DNA from: Streptococcus sp.
Lineage (GTDB): Bacteria > Bacillota > Bacilli > Lactobacillales > Streptococcaceae
Reading direction: 5' to 3'
Assembly: GCA_003521145.1 (NCBI GenBank)
Contig: DOTL01000010.1
Location: forward strand, 1-20,251
DNA: 20,251 nt
In this document: in pieces, positions 6,202 to 13,148 of the stretch
How the letters are laid out: every line of letters begins with the position of its first letter
Position numbering within the stretch: the first letter of the stretch is position 1
Notes under the pieces: model-generated
What the model was told of the DNA's origin: nothing
Databases searched by the model: none
Seen by the model: the letters and a program-made list of their open reading frames with translations, nothing else
Made by a program: the position numbers and the translations under genes

Positions 6202-7560
6202 TTAGCCGTCACTACGAAAAAAAGCATCGTAAAGAGCTCTGACAGCTGCTTTTTCTTGCTCAGTTTCAATTACAAACATAACAGAAACTTCACTGGAACC
6301 TTGAGAAATCATTTCTAGGTTAATATGTTTTTCAGAGAGTGCTTTAGCCGCTGTCGCTGTAACACCGATGTGGTCTTTCATATTTTCACCAACAATCATG
6401 AGGATTGAAAGGCCATGTTCAATTTCAACTTCATCAACACCGAGTTCGCGAGTCAAGTATGAAAGGATTTCTTGTTCTTTGATTGGGGTAAGTTCACGTT
6501 CTCGAATAATAATTGAAAGATCATCAATTCCAGAAGGCATGTGTTCCCAACGGATGTTTAAATCTTCCAAGATTTGGAGGACCTTACGTCCGAAGCCAAC
6601 TTCACGGTTCATAAGGTATTTGGTCATATTGATGCTGACGAATTTATCATCACTCGCGATACCAACGACAGGAACAGTTGCTCCCTTGTGTTCAAGAATA
6701 ATGCGTGTACCTGGGTGGTCTGGGTTATTTGTATTTTTAATCACGAGTGGAATTTTACCACGGTAGGCAGGGAGAAGAGCCTCATCATGAAGAACTGAGA
6801 ATCCAGCATAAGCCAATTCACGCATTTCCTTGTAAGTCAACTCTGGAATTGAATGCGGTTCATGAACGACACCAGGATGGGCTGCGAAAATACCATCTAC
6901 ATCTGTGAAGTTTTCATATAAGTCTGCCTTAACTCCAGCTGCAACGATAGAACCTGTGATATCAGAGCCGCCACGTGAGAAAGTAACAATTTGATTATCA
7001 GGGGTAACACCAAAGAAACCAGGGATAACAAGAACCTCATCTGATTCACGAAGTTCTTCCAACTTGTCATAAGCTCCTGGAAGGATACGAGCATTTCCAG
7101 GTTCGCTTGAGACAAAAATACCAGCTTGGCGAGGGTGAACGTAACGTGCTTCAATGCCGTTATTACGGAAATATTCTGCGATTAATTTTGCGTTATTATC
7201 TTCCCCTGCAGCTAGGAAAGTATCATAAAGGAAATCATTATTTTCAATAGGAAGAGTGGCAAGATCGTTGATAGATTTGGCAATCTTCGCCATTTCCGTT
7301 GATTTGAAGCCTAGCTCATCGACCATAGCTTGGTAGCGGTTAATAATCCATTCTTGGTCAGCTTTGACATCAGCACCTTTTGTGTAGTGTTTATAGTATT
7401 TAATCAAGGCGTCTGTAACTTTGGTATCTTCATCGTTACGTTTACCAGGGGCTGATACTACGACAAAGCGACGTTCAGGGTCAGATTTTACAATGTTTAA
7501 GACTTTTTCTAATTGTGTGGCTGAAGCAAGTGAGCTTCCACCGAATTTGATGACTTTCAT
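6202..7560 (-). CDS. lysC: aspartate kinase
   Basis: A 452-aa monofunctional aspartokinase. It phosphorylates aspartate, the first step toward lysine, threonine, methionine and diaminopimelate for the cell wall. The amino-acid kinase domain opens with KFGGSS (residues 5-10) and includes SRGGSDITG near residue 197. Two ACT regulatory domains fill about residues 305-450, including VSINMTKYLMN and IMIVGENM, implying feedback control by an end-product amino acid. The start is supported by GGAG 6 nt upstream on the minus strand and by a near-consensus promoter. The symbol is generic: sequence alone does not say which amino acid inhibits it. It is convergent with asnA, which uses the same substrate. 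Confidence 0.95.
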   Translation of the reverse strand: MKVIKFGGSSLASATQLEKVLNIVKSDPERRFVVVSAPGKRNDEDTKVTDALIKYYKHYTKGADVKADQEWIINRYQAMVDELGFKSTEMAKIAKSINDLATLPIENNDFLYDTFLAAGEDNNAKLIAEYFRNNGIEARYVHPRQAGIFVSSEPGNARILPGAYDKLEELRESDEVLVIPGFFGVTPDNQIVTFSRGGSDITGSIVAAGVKADLYENFTDVDGIFAAHPGVVHEPHSIPELTYKEMRELAYAGFSVLHDEALLPAYRGKIPLVIKNTNNPDHPGTRIILEHKGATVPVVGIASDDKFVSINMTKYLMNREVGFGRKVLQILEDLNIRWEHMPSGIDDLSIIIRERELTPIKEQEILSYLTRELGVDEVEIEHGLSILMIVGENMKDHIGVTATAAKALSEKHINLEMISQGSSEVSVMFVIETEQEKAAVRALYDAFFRSDG

Positions 7561-7591
7561 AGTTACTCCAAAAATTTTAAATTACTCTACA

Positions 7592-7620
7592 ATTATAACA
7601 AAATTCTGACAATTTGTCAC
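7592..7620 (-). promoter_or_regulatory. aspartate kinase promoter with overlapping dyad and CodY-like box
   Basis: On the minus strand: -35 GTGACA (plus 7615-7620), a 17-nt spacer, then TGT and consensus TATAAT (plus 7592-7597). The spacer holds a 12 of 15 match to the CodY consensus (plus 7600-7614). A perfect inverted repeat TGACAA-N-TTGTCA spans plus 7607-7619 and overlaps the -35. The promoter is convincing; the operator reading is inference. Confidence 0.7.
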
Positions 7621-7656
7621 GTCGTTTTTAAAAGCAAGTAAGATTTAGTCTGATTA

Positions 7657-7665
7657 TGGTACAAT
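7657..7665 (+). promoter_or_regulatory. extended -10 promoter of the HAD gene
   Basis: TGG plus TACAAT (7660-7665), 24 bp before the GTG start, with no good -35. AGGAGG follows at 7677-7682. The signals for expression of the now broken gene therefore look intact. Confidence 0.6.
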
Positions 7666-7689
7666 AAGGAAAGAAAAGGAGGATATCCC

Positions 7690-8329
7690 GTGGTAGAGGC
7701 AATTATTTTTGATATGGATGGTGTCCTTTTTGACACTGAAAAATATTATTATGATCGACGTGCAAATTTCTTAGCTCAAAAGGGAATTTCAATAGACCAT
7801 TTACCCCCGTCTTTCTTTATAGGTGGAAATACCAAGCAAGTTTGGAAAAAATATTCTCAGAGATGACTATGATAACTGGGATGTGCCAACTTTACAAGAA
7901 GAGTATAATGCCTATAAACAAGACAACCCCTTACCCTATAAAGAATTAATCTTTCCTGATGTTTTCAAGGCCTTGAATGAAGTGAATTCTCGAGGGTTGA
8001 AAATAGGTTTAGCTTCTAGCTCAGTAAAGGCAGATATCCTTAGAGCTTTGGAGGAAAGTCATTTGAATGGTTTCTTTGATGTGGTTCTCTCAGGAGAAGA
8101 ATTTAAGGAGAGTAAACCCAATCCAGAGATTTATCTGACAGCATTACAGCATTTGAATGTGGAAGCAAATCAGGCGCTGATTATCGAAGATAGCGAAAAG
8201 GGGATTGCTGCTGGAGTCGCTGCAGGTGTTGAGGTTTGGGCCATTAAAGATAATCGTTTTGGCATGGATCAAGGTGCAGCCAAAGGCTTGTTGGATAACC
8301 TCATAGATGTTTTAGATTTATTAAAATAA
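7690..8329 (+). pseudogene. HAD-family phosphatase (beta-phosphoglucomutase-like), frameshifted
   Basis: Joined across one frameshift this would be about 212 aa, a normal size for a HAD subfamily I phosphatase or phosphoglucomutase-like enzyme. The first frame starts at GTG 7690 (AGGAGG 7677-7682) with motif I FDMDGVLFDTE (D8, D10) and the cap region, then runs into TGA at 7864-7866. The second frame continues from about 7850 with WDVPTL, motif II GLASSS, motif III ESKPNPEIY and motif IV IIEDSEKGIAAG, ending at 8329. The break lies at an A6 run (7846-7851); with five A residues the frame would be continuous (WKNILRDD). Motif I is separated from motifs II-IV, so neither piece should be active. 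Substrate unknown. A sequencing error at the run cannot be excluded. Confidence 0.85.
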
Positions 8330-8334
8330 AAGAG

Positions 8335-8361
8335 ACACTGAGTTGTAGAACTCGGTGTTTT
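8335..8361 (+). terminator. terminator after the HAD pseudogene
   Basis: A 10-bp stem ACACTGAGTT/AACTCGGTGT with one T-G wobble and a GTAG loop, ending in a short T run. It insulates the fab promoter region from upstream transcription. Confidence 0.82.
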
Positions 8362-8394
8362 GATGTATCAAATTAAAAAAACTCTAAGTTTTTG

Positions 8395-8422
8395 TTGACC
8401 TTTAGATGGACTATGGTATACT
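8395..8422 (+). promoter_or_regulatory. fabM promoter
   Basis: -35 TTGACC (8395-8400), a 16-nt spacer and an extended -10 TGG-TATACT (8417-8422). The predicted start is near 8429, giving a leader of about 110 nt before the fabM start codon. Confidence 0.8.
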
Positions 8423-8432
8423 AGAAATTAAC

Positions 8433-8467
8433 GATGAATGATTTGATAATCAAATTATCTATTCATC
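8433..8467 (+). promoter_or_regulatory. FabT operator in the fabM leader, nested in a larger inverted repeat
   Basis: ATTTGAT-A-ATCAAAT (8441-8455) is a perfect palindrome agreeing with the known FabT site (TTTGATTATCAAA type). It lies just downstream of the predicted transcription start, where a bound repressor could act as a roadblock or hinder the polymerase. Outer arms GATGAAT (8433-8439) and ATTCATC (8461-8467) form a second perfect inverted repeat around it. Another ATCAAA half-site lies at 8465-8470. Confidence 0.8.
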
Positions 8468-8541
8468 AAATAAAATTGTGATAAAAATATAAAGAACATA
8501 CGGTTTTCATATAGAAAGTAGTTATCGGAGGAATGCAAAAA

Positions 8542-9333
8542 ATGGCTTACGAAACAATTCTTTATGGTGTTGAAGATGGAGTAGCAACTTTAACGCTTAA
8601 TCGTCCAGAAGTGCAAAATGGATTTAATATTCCAGTTTGTGATGAGATTATGGCTGCAATTGAGGAAGCTAAACAAGATGCGTCAGTAAAATTCTTGGTA
8701 ATCAATGCTAATGGAAAAGTCTTTTCTGTTGGTGGTGACCTTGATCAAATGCAAAAAGCGGTTGCTGTAGATGATGTACAGTCTTTGGTTCGTATTGCTG
8801 AGCAGGTGAATGAAATTTCTTTTGCTCTTAAAAAATTGCCTAAGCCAGTCATCATGGTAGTTGATGGACCATGTGCAGGTGCTGCAGCAAACTTAGCTGT
8901 TGCAGCAGACTTTACGATCACATCTGATAAAGCTAAATTCATCCAAGCTTTTGTAGGTGTTGGTTTGGCACCTGACGCTGGAGGTCTCTACCTTTTGACA
9001 CGTTCAATCGGTATTAACCGTGCAACTCAAATTACCATGACAGGAGAGCCAGTATCAGCTGAAAAAGCCTTGGACTGGGGAATTGCCTACAAAGTTGTTG
9101 AGTCAGAAAAACTTGAAAAAACTGTGGGTCAATTGATTAAAAAATTGAACCGCTCTTCAGTGAATTCCTTTAAAGCTATTAAAGAAATGGTTTGGGAATC
9201 TGAATTTGCAGGATGGGAAAATTACGCTAAGTTGGAACTTGACTTGCAAAAATCTCTTGCCTTCACAGAAGACTTCAAAGAAGGGGTACGTGCTTATAGT
9301 GAGCGCCGTCGACCTAAATTCCAAGGGAAATAA
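8542..9333 (+). CDS. fabM: trans-2,cis-3-decenoyl-ACP isomerase FabM
   Basis: A 263-aa crotonase-fold enzyme. In streptococci FabM isomerises trans-2-decenoyl-ACP to the cis-3 form and thereby starts unsaturated fatty acid synthesis, replacing FabA. The crotonase oxyanion-hole regions are FSVGGDLDQM (about 64-73) and GPCAGAAANLA (about 110-120), and APDAGGLYLL carries the acidic active-site position. Its place just before fabT-fabH separates it from ordinary enoyl-CoA hydratases. Two ATGs are in frame: 8533 and 8542. GGAGG at 8527-8531 leaves 1 nt to the first and 10 nt to the second, so the second is preferred. It is transcribed from its own promoter with a FabT site. Confidence 0.93.
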   Translation: MAYETILYGVEDGVATLTLNRPEVQNGFNIPVCDEIMAAIEEAKQDASVKFLVINANGKVFSVGGDLDQMQKAVAVDDVQSLVRIAEQVNEISFALKKLPKPVIMVVDGPCAGAAANLAVAADFTITSDKAKFIQAFVGVGLAPDAGGLYLLTRSIGINRATQITMTGEPVSAEKALDWGIAYKVVESEKLEKTVGQLIKKLNRSSVNSFKAIKEMVWESEFAGWENYAKLELDLQKSLAFTEDFKEGVRAYSERRRPKFQGK

Positions 9334-9349
9334 CCACATTTTCTAAAAG

Positions 9350-9365
9350 GAAAACTAAAGTTTTC
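9350..9365 (+). terminator. possible weak terminator or attenuator after fabM
   Basis: GAAAACT-AA-AGTTTTC is a perfect inverted repeat 17 nt after the fabM stop. It is AT-rich and lacks a clean T run, so full termination is doubtful, but it sits just before the fabT promoter. Confidence 0.35.
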
Positions 9366-9374
9366 TAATTGGAC

Positions 9375-9416
9375 TTGCGAAATTAGTTTGAGTATGATAT
9401 AATTTGAAAGTCAAAG
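9375..9416 (+). promoter_or_regulatory. fabT promoter with FabT operator
   Basis: -35 TTGCGA (9375-9380), a 17-nt spacer, then extended -10 TGA-TATAAT (9398-9403). TTTGA-AAG-TCAAA (9403-9415) starts on the last base of the -10 and covers the expected transcription start. It has both half-sites of the FabT palindrome but a divergent centre. Binding there would block initiation, giving autorepression of fabT and the genes behind it. Confidence 0.8.
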
Positions 9417-9437
9417 TTTTATTGAAAGGAGTCTGGT

Positions 9438-9872
9438 GTGAATTACGACAAAATTGATGCCTATCTTGTTGATATTTTTAATAACGTAGTTATTATCGAA
9501 GAAGCGAGTTTGAAGAATTCAAAGTTTAACGATATTTCCCTCAAGGAAATGCATACCATTGATGTGATCGGTACACATCCAGATACGACACCAAGTGCAG
9601 TAGCTAAAGAACTCATGCTAACTCTTGGTACAGTAACAACTTCTCTTAATAAACTTGAAAAGAAAGGTTATATTGTCCGTACGCGTTCATCAGTTGACCG
9701 TCGTGTGGTCCATCTTTCGCTTTCTAAAAAGGGTCGTTTGGTATATCGTCTTCACCGTCGTTTTCATAAATCAATAGTGATGAGGATTACAGAAGGCTTT
9801 AACGACGAGGAATTGAAGGTTATGAGCAAGGGATTGGAAAATCTCCACGCCTTTCTTGAGGAGTTGAAATAA
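9438..9872 (+). CDS. fabT: fatty acid biosynthesis repressor FabT (MarR family)
   Basis: A 144-aa MarR-type winged-helix regulator. In streptococci FabT represses the fab genes, with long-chain acyl-ACP as co-repressor, so that exogenous fatty acids shut down synthesis. The DNA-binding part is at about residues 50-100: the recognition-helix region has TPSAVAKELMLTLGTVTTSLNKL and the basic wing is RSSVDRRVVHL. The N-terminal FNNVVIIEEASL and C-terminal helices form the dimer. The start is GTG 9438, set by AAGGAG 6 nt upstream. Its stop overlaps the fabH start by one base (TAATG), so the two are translationally linked. Confidence 0.95.
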   Translation: MNYDKIDAYLVDIFNNVVIIEEASLKNSKFNDISLKEMHTIDVIGTHPDTTPSAVAKELMLTLGTVTTSLNKLEKKGYIVRTRSSVDRRVVHLSLSKKGRLVYRLHRRFHKSIVMRITEGFNDEELKVMSKGLENLHAFLEELK

Positions 9873-10834
9873 TGGCATTTGCAAAAATTAGTCAGGTTGC
9901 CCATTATGCACCTGCTCAGGTCGTGACTAATGATGACCTATCAAAAATCATGGATACTAGCGATGAGTGGATTCGCTCACGCACAGGTATTCAGGAACGT
10001 CGCATCTCATTGAATGAGAACACGAGTGATTTAGCTACCAATGTTGCTCATCAGCTATTAGAAAAATCAGGATTAGCTCCTGAGGAGCTAGACTTTGTTT
10101 TAGTTGCAACGATTTCTCCTGATAGTTTTATGCCGTCAGTAGCGGCTCGAGTTCAAGGAGCAATCGGTGCAGTCAATGCTTTTGCTTTTGATATTACTGC
10201 GGCATGTAGTGGTTTTGTCTTTGCCCTAGCAACAGCAGAAAAATTGATTAAGTCAGGTGTCTACAAAAAAGGTCTAGTTATTGGTGCTGAAGTCCTTTCT
10301 AAAACTTTAGACTGGTCTGACCGTACAACAGCTGTTCTCTTTGGCGATGGTGCTGGCGGAGTCCTTTTGGAAGAAACTGATGAAGAACATTTCTTCGGAG
10401 AATCTTTAAATACCGATGGTAGCAAGGGTGGACTTGAGTCAGGAGCCTATGCAGTTATCTCGCCTTATTCAGATGAGTCTGATCAGCCTAATCCCTATAT
10501 GCAAATGGATGGGAAAGCAATCTTTGATTTTGCCGTTAAGACGGTTTCAAAGAGCATTAAGGCCTTGGTTGAAGAAAAAGGTGAGCCTGATTACTTCCTG
10601 CTTCATCAAGCTAACATTCGTATTTTGGATATTATGGCTAAGAAAATCGATGTCAGTCGTGATAAATTCTTGGCAAACATGATGTCTTATGGTAATACCA
10701 GTGCGGCAAGTATCCCAATTTTACTTTCTGAAAACGTGGCGAATGGGACCTTAAAATTAGATAGCGGTCAAACAATTCTCTTATCAGGTTTTGGTGGGGG
10801 TTTGACATGGGGCAGTCTTATTGTTAAAATCTAG
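9872..10834 (+). CDS. fabH: 3-oxoacyl-ACP synthase III (FabH)
   Basis: 320 aa, the usual length. FabH condenses an acyl-CoA primer with malonyl-ACP and commits carbon to fatty acid synthesis. The Cys-His-Asn triad is complete: C112 in DITAACSGF, H245 in LLHQANIR and N275 in SYGNTSAAS. The C-terminal glycine loop GFGGGLTWGS is also present. The ATG overlaps the fabT stop by one base, so it depends on fabT translation. The next gene, acpP, begins 63 bp downstream without a clear terminator between. Confidence 0.97.
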   Translation: MAFAKISQVAHYAPAQVVTNDDLSKIMDTSDEWIRSRTGIQERRISLNENTSDLATNVAHQLLEKSGLAPEELDFVLVATISPDSFMPSVAARVQGAIGAVNAFAFDITAACSGFVFALATAEKLIKSGVYKKGLVIGAEVLSKTLDWSDRTTAVLFGDGAGGVLLEETDEEHFFGESLNTDGSKGGLESGAYAVISPYSDESDQPNPYMQMDGKAIFDFAVKTVSKSIKALVEEKGEPDYFLLHQANIRILDIMAKKIDVSRDKFLANMMSYGNTSAASIPILLSENVANGTLKLDSGQTILLSGFGGGLTWGSLIVKI

Positions 10835-10897
10835 TTATATAAATTATGCACCAGCATAGGTTATAAGAAATATATTTATCTTAAAGGAGAAATTAAA

Positions 10898-11122
10898 ATG
10901 GCAGTATTTGAAAAAGTACAAGAAATCATCGTTGAAGAACTTGGGAAAGATGCAGAAGAAGTAAAAGTAGAAACTACTTTTGACGAACTTGACGCTGACT
11001 CACTTGATGTGTTCCAAGTTATCTCAGAAATCGAAGATGAATTCGATATCCAAATCGAAACTGAAGAAGGTCTTAACACTGTTGGTGACCTTGTTGCTTA
11101 CGTAGAAGAAAAAACTAAATAA
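10898..11122 (+). CDS. acpP: acyl carrier protein AcpP
   Basis: A 74-aa acidic four-helix carrier protein. Ser35 in LDADSLDVFQV is the attachment site for the 4'-phosphopantetheine arm. The phenylalanine after DSLDV differs from the E. coli DSLDTVEL pattern but resembles other streptococcal fab-cluster AcpPs as I know them. AAAGGAG at 10883-10889 is a strong ribosome binding site, fitting a highly translated protein. A hairpin follows 10 nt after the stop, so acpP may end a shorter transcript, with part of the message reading on into fabK. Confidence 0.97.
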   Translation: MAVFEKVQEIIVEELGKDAEEVKVETTFDELDADSLDVFQVISEIEDEFDIQIETEEGLNTVGDLVAYVEEKTK

Positions 11123-11132
11123 GCAGGGCATA

Positions 11133-11159
11133 GAGAATATTCTTATTTGGGATATTCTC
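11133..11159 (+). terminator. hairpin between acpP and fabK
   Basis: A perfect 8-bp stem GAGAATAT/ATATTCTC with an 11-nt loop, followed by a short imperfect T stretch (CTTTGTTTA). It could be a partial terminator or an mRNA stabiliser at the acpP 3' end. A strong uridine tract is lacking. Confidence 0.55.
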
Positions 11160-11177
11160 CTTTGTTTATACAATTAC

Positions 11178-11210
11178 TTTGATTAGTAAACTATTTATTT
11201 GATTAGAAAA
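11178..11210 (+). promoter_or_regulatory. two imperfect FabT-like boxes upstream of fabK
   Basis: TTTGATTAGTAAA (11178-11190) and TTTGATTAGAAAA (11198-11210) each match the FabT palindrome TTTGATTATCAAA at 11 of 13 positions and share the same left half TTTGATTAG. They are spaced exactly 20 bp. A weak -10-like TAAACT at 11187-11192 overlaps the first box; no convincing -35 is seen. Confidence 0.55.
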
Positions 11211-11227
11211 TCTAAAAAAGGTGCAAA

Positions 11228-12193
11228 ATGAAATCTCGTATTACAGAACTGTTAGGAGTTAAATATCCAATCTTCCAAGGTGGTATGGCCTGGGTTGCTG
11301 ATGGCGATTTGGCAGGAGCTGTTTCAAATGCTGGTGGACTCGGAATTATTGGTGGTGGTAATGCCCCTAAAGAAGTGGTAAAAGCTAATATTGATAGAGT
11401 AAAACAAATCACTGATAAGCCATTTGGTGTTAATATCATGCTTTTGTCACCATTTGCAGATGACATCGTCGACCTCGTTATCGAAGAGGGCGTTAAGGTT
11501 GTTACAACAGGAGCCGGAAACCCAGGTAAATATATGGAACGTTTCCACGAAGCTGGAATTATAGTAATCCCAGTTATTCCATCGGTAGCACTTGCTAAAC
11601 GTATGGAAAAACTTGGAGCGGATGCTGTTGTCGCAGAAGGTATGGAAGCTGGTGGTCACATCGGTAAATTGACAAGTATGGCACTTATTCGCCAAGTTGC
11701 TGATGCGGTATCTATCCCAGTTATTGGAGCTGGTGGTGTTGCTGACGGACGTGGTATGGCTGCTGTTCTTATGCTTGGAGCAGAAGCTGTTCAGGTTGGT
11801 ACGCGTTTCGCTGTTGCTAAAGAATCTAATGCACACCAAAACTTCAAAGATAAGATTTTGAAGGCTAAAGATATTGATACTGTTATTTCAGCCTCAGTTG
11901 TTGGACACCCAGTTCGTGCGATTAAGAATAAATTGGCTACTGAATATAACCAAGCTGAAAAAGATTTCTTGGCTGGTAAGAAGACTCAAGAGGAAATTGA
12001 AGAGCTTGGTGCAGGTGCCCTTCGTAACGCGGTTGTTGATGGAGATGTGGAATATGGTTCAGTTATGGCTGGACAAATTGCAGGTCTTGTTCGTAAAGAA
12101 GAAACGTGTGCAGAAATTTTGGAAGATCTATACACAGGTGCTGCCAAGGTGATTAAAGAAGAAGCTGCTCGTTGGGCAGATGTAAACGTCTAA
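11228..12193 (+). CDS. fabK: FMN-dependent enoyl-ACP reductase II FabK
   Basis: 321 aa; FabK replaces FabI in streptococci and catalyses the last reduction of each elongation cycle with FMN and NAD(P)H. It has a TIM-barrel fold like 2-nitropropane dioxygenases. Seen here are the N-terminal FQGGMAWVA, the glycine-rich SNAGGLGIIGGG (33-44), H144 in GMEAGGHIG (the position known from the pneumococcal enzyme), and the FMN phosphate-binding IGAGGVADGRG with GAEAVQVGTRF. AAGGTG precedes the ATG. Because it is not FabI, such enzymes are naturally insensitive to triclosan. FabT-like boxes lie just upstream. Confidence 0.97.
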   Translation: MKSRITELLGVKYPIFQGGMAWVADGDLAGAVSNAGGLGIIGGGNAPKEVVKANIDRVKQITDKPFGVNIMLLSPFADDIVDLVIEEGVKVVTTGAGNPGKYMERFHEAGIIVIPVIPSVALAKRMEKLGADAVVAEGMEAGGHIGKLTSMALIRQVADAVSIPVIGAGGVADGRGMAAVLMLGAEAVQVGTRFAVAKESNAHQNFKDKILKAKDIDTVISASVVGHPVRAIKNKLATEYNQAEKDFLAGKKTQEEIEELGAGALRNAVVDGDVEYGSVMAGQIAGLVRKEETCAEILEDLYTGAAKVIKEEAARWADVNV

Positions 12194-12215
12194 AAACGTC
12201 GAAAGGATTAGGATA

Positions 12216-13136
12216 GTGACAAAACGTGCGTTCTTATTTGCTGGTCAAGGGGCTCAGAAATTGGGCATGGCGAGCGATTTGTATGCGACTTATCCCCTTG
12301 TCAAAGAGACATTTGATACGGCTAGTCGTATTTTAGGTTATGATTTGCGTGAATTGATTGATTCTAACGAGGAAAAACTTAATCAGACACGCTATACTCA
12401 ACCAGCTATTTTGACAACGTCAGTAGCCATTTATCGCCTTTTGGCAGAAAATGGTATCACTCCTGATATTGTTGCCGGTCTCTCTTTGGGTGAATATTCT
12501 GGCCTAGTTGCGGCTGGAACACTCTCATTTGAGGATGCGGTAGCCTTGGTTGCTAAACGTGGAGAATTCATGGAAACATCTGCTCCTGCAGGAATTGGGA
12601 AAATGGTTGCTGTCATGAATACAGATCCAAGTTTGATTGAAGAAATCTGTCAAAAAGCATCTGAAAAGGGTATAGTAACGCCTGCTAACTATAATACTCC
12701 AGCACAAATTGTTATTGGTGGTGAAGTTGAGGCTGTTGATTATGCTGTGGAATTGCTTAAAGAAGCTGGTGCTAAACGTCTGATTCCTCTTAATGTTTCA
12801 GGGCCGTTCCATACAGCTTTACTTGAATCAGCTAGTCAAAAATTGGCAGCAGAACTTGAGAAAGTGTCATTCAAGGACTTTACGCTTCCTTTAGTAGGTA
12901 ATACTGAGGCTCAAATCATGAAGTCAGAAGATGTCAAAGCACTTTTGGCTCGTCAGGTGATGGAACCTGTACGTTTTTATGATTCGATTGCCACTATCCA
13001 AGAATTTTGTGTAGATGAAGTAATTGAGATTGGTCCAGGAAAAGTCTTGTCAGGCTTCTTGAAGAAAATTGATAAAACCCTACCAACTCATAATGTTGAA
13101 GATCAAGCTAGTCTTGATGCCCTTCTTAATGCTTAA
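12216..13136 (+). CDS. fabD: malonyl-CoA:ACP transacylase FabD
   Basis: 306 aa, normal for FabD. It moves malonyl groups from CoA to AcpP, linking acetyl-CoA carboxylase to chain elongation. The N-terminal FAGQGAQ is followed by the nucleophile S90 in GLSLGEYSG, R115 for the malonyl carboxylate, and H199 in SGPFHTALL, completing the site. The start is GTG at 12216 with AAAGGA 8 nt upstream. It follows fabK by 22 bp and precedes fabG by 12 bp, within one operon. Confidence 0.97.
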   Translation: MTKRAFLFAGQGAQKLGMASDLYATYPLVKETFDTASRILGYDLRELIDSNEEKLNQTRYTQPAILTTSVAIYRLLAENGITPDIVAGLSLGEYSGLVAAGTLSFEDAVALVAKRGEFMETSAPAGIGKMVAVMNTDPSLIEEICQKASEKGIVTPANYNTPAQIVIGGEVEAVDYAVELLKEAGAKRLIPLNVSGPFHTALLESASQKLAAELEKVSFKDFTLPLVGNTEAQIMKSEDVKALLARQVMEPVRFYDSIATIQEFCVDEVIEIGPGKVLSGFLKKIDKTLPTHNVEDQASLDALLNA

Positions 13137-13148
13137 AACGAGGTAAAC

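Noticed and set aside
7846..7866. Programmed ribosomal frameshift in the HAD gene
   Set aside because: The second frame needs a +1 (or -2) shift, there is no X-XXY-YYZ site suited to it and no downstream structure was seen; decay by insertion is simpler.
8533..8541. FabM start at the first ATG
   Set aside because: Only 1 nt separates it from GGAGG, too close for initiation; the ATG at 8542 is better placed.
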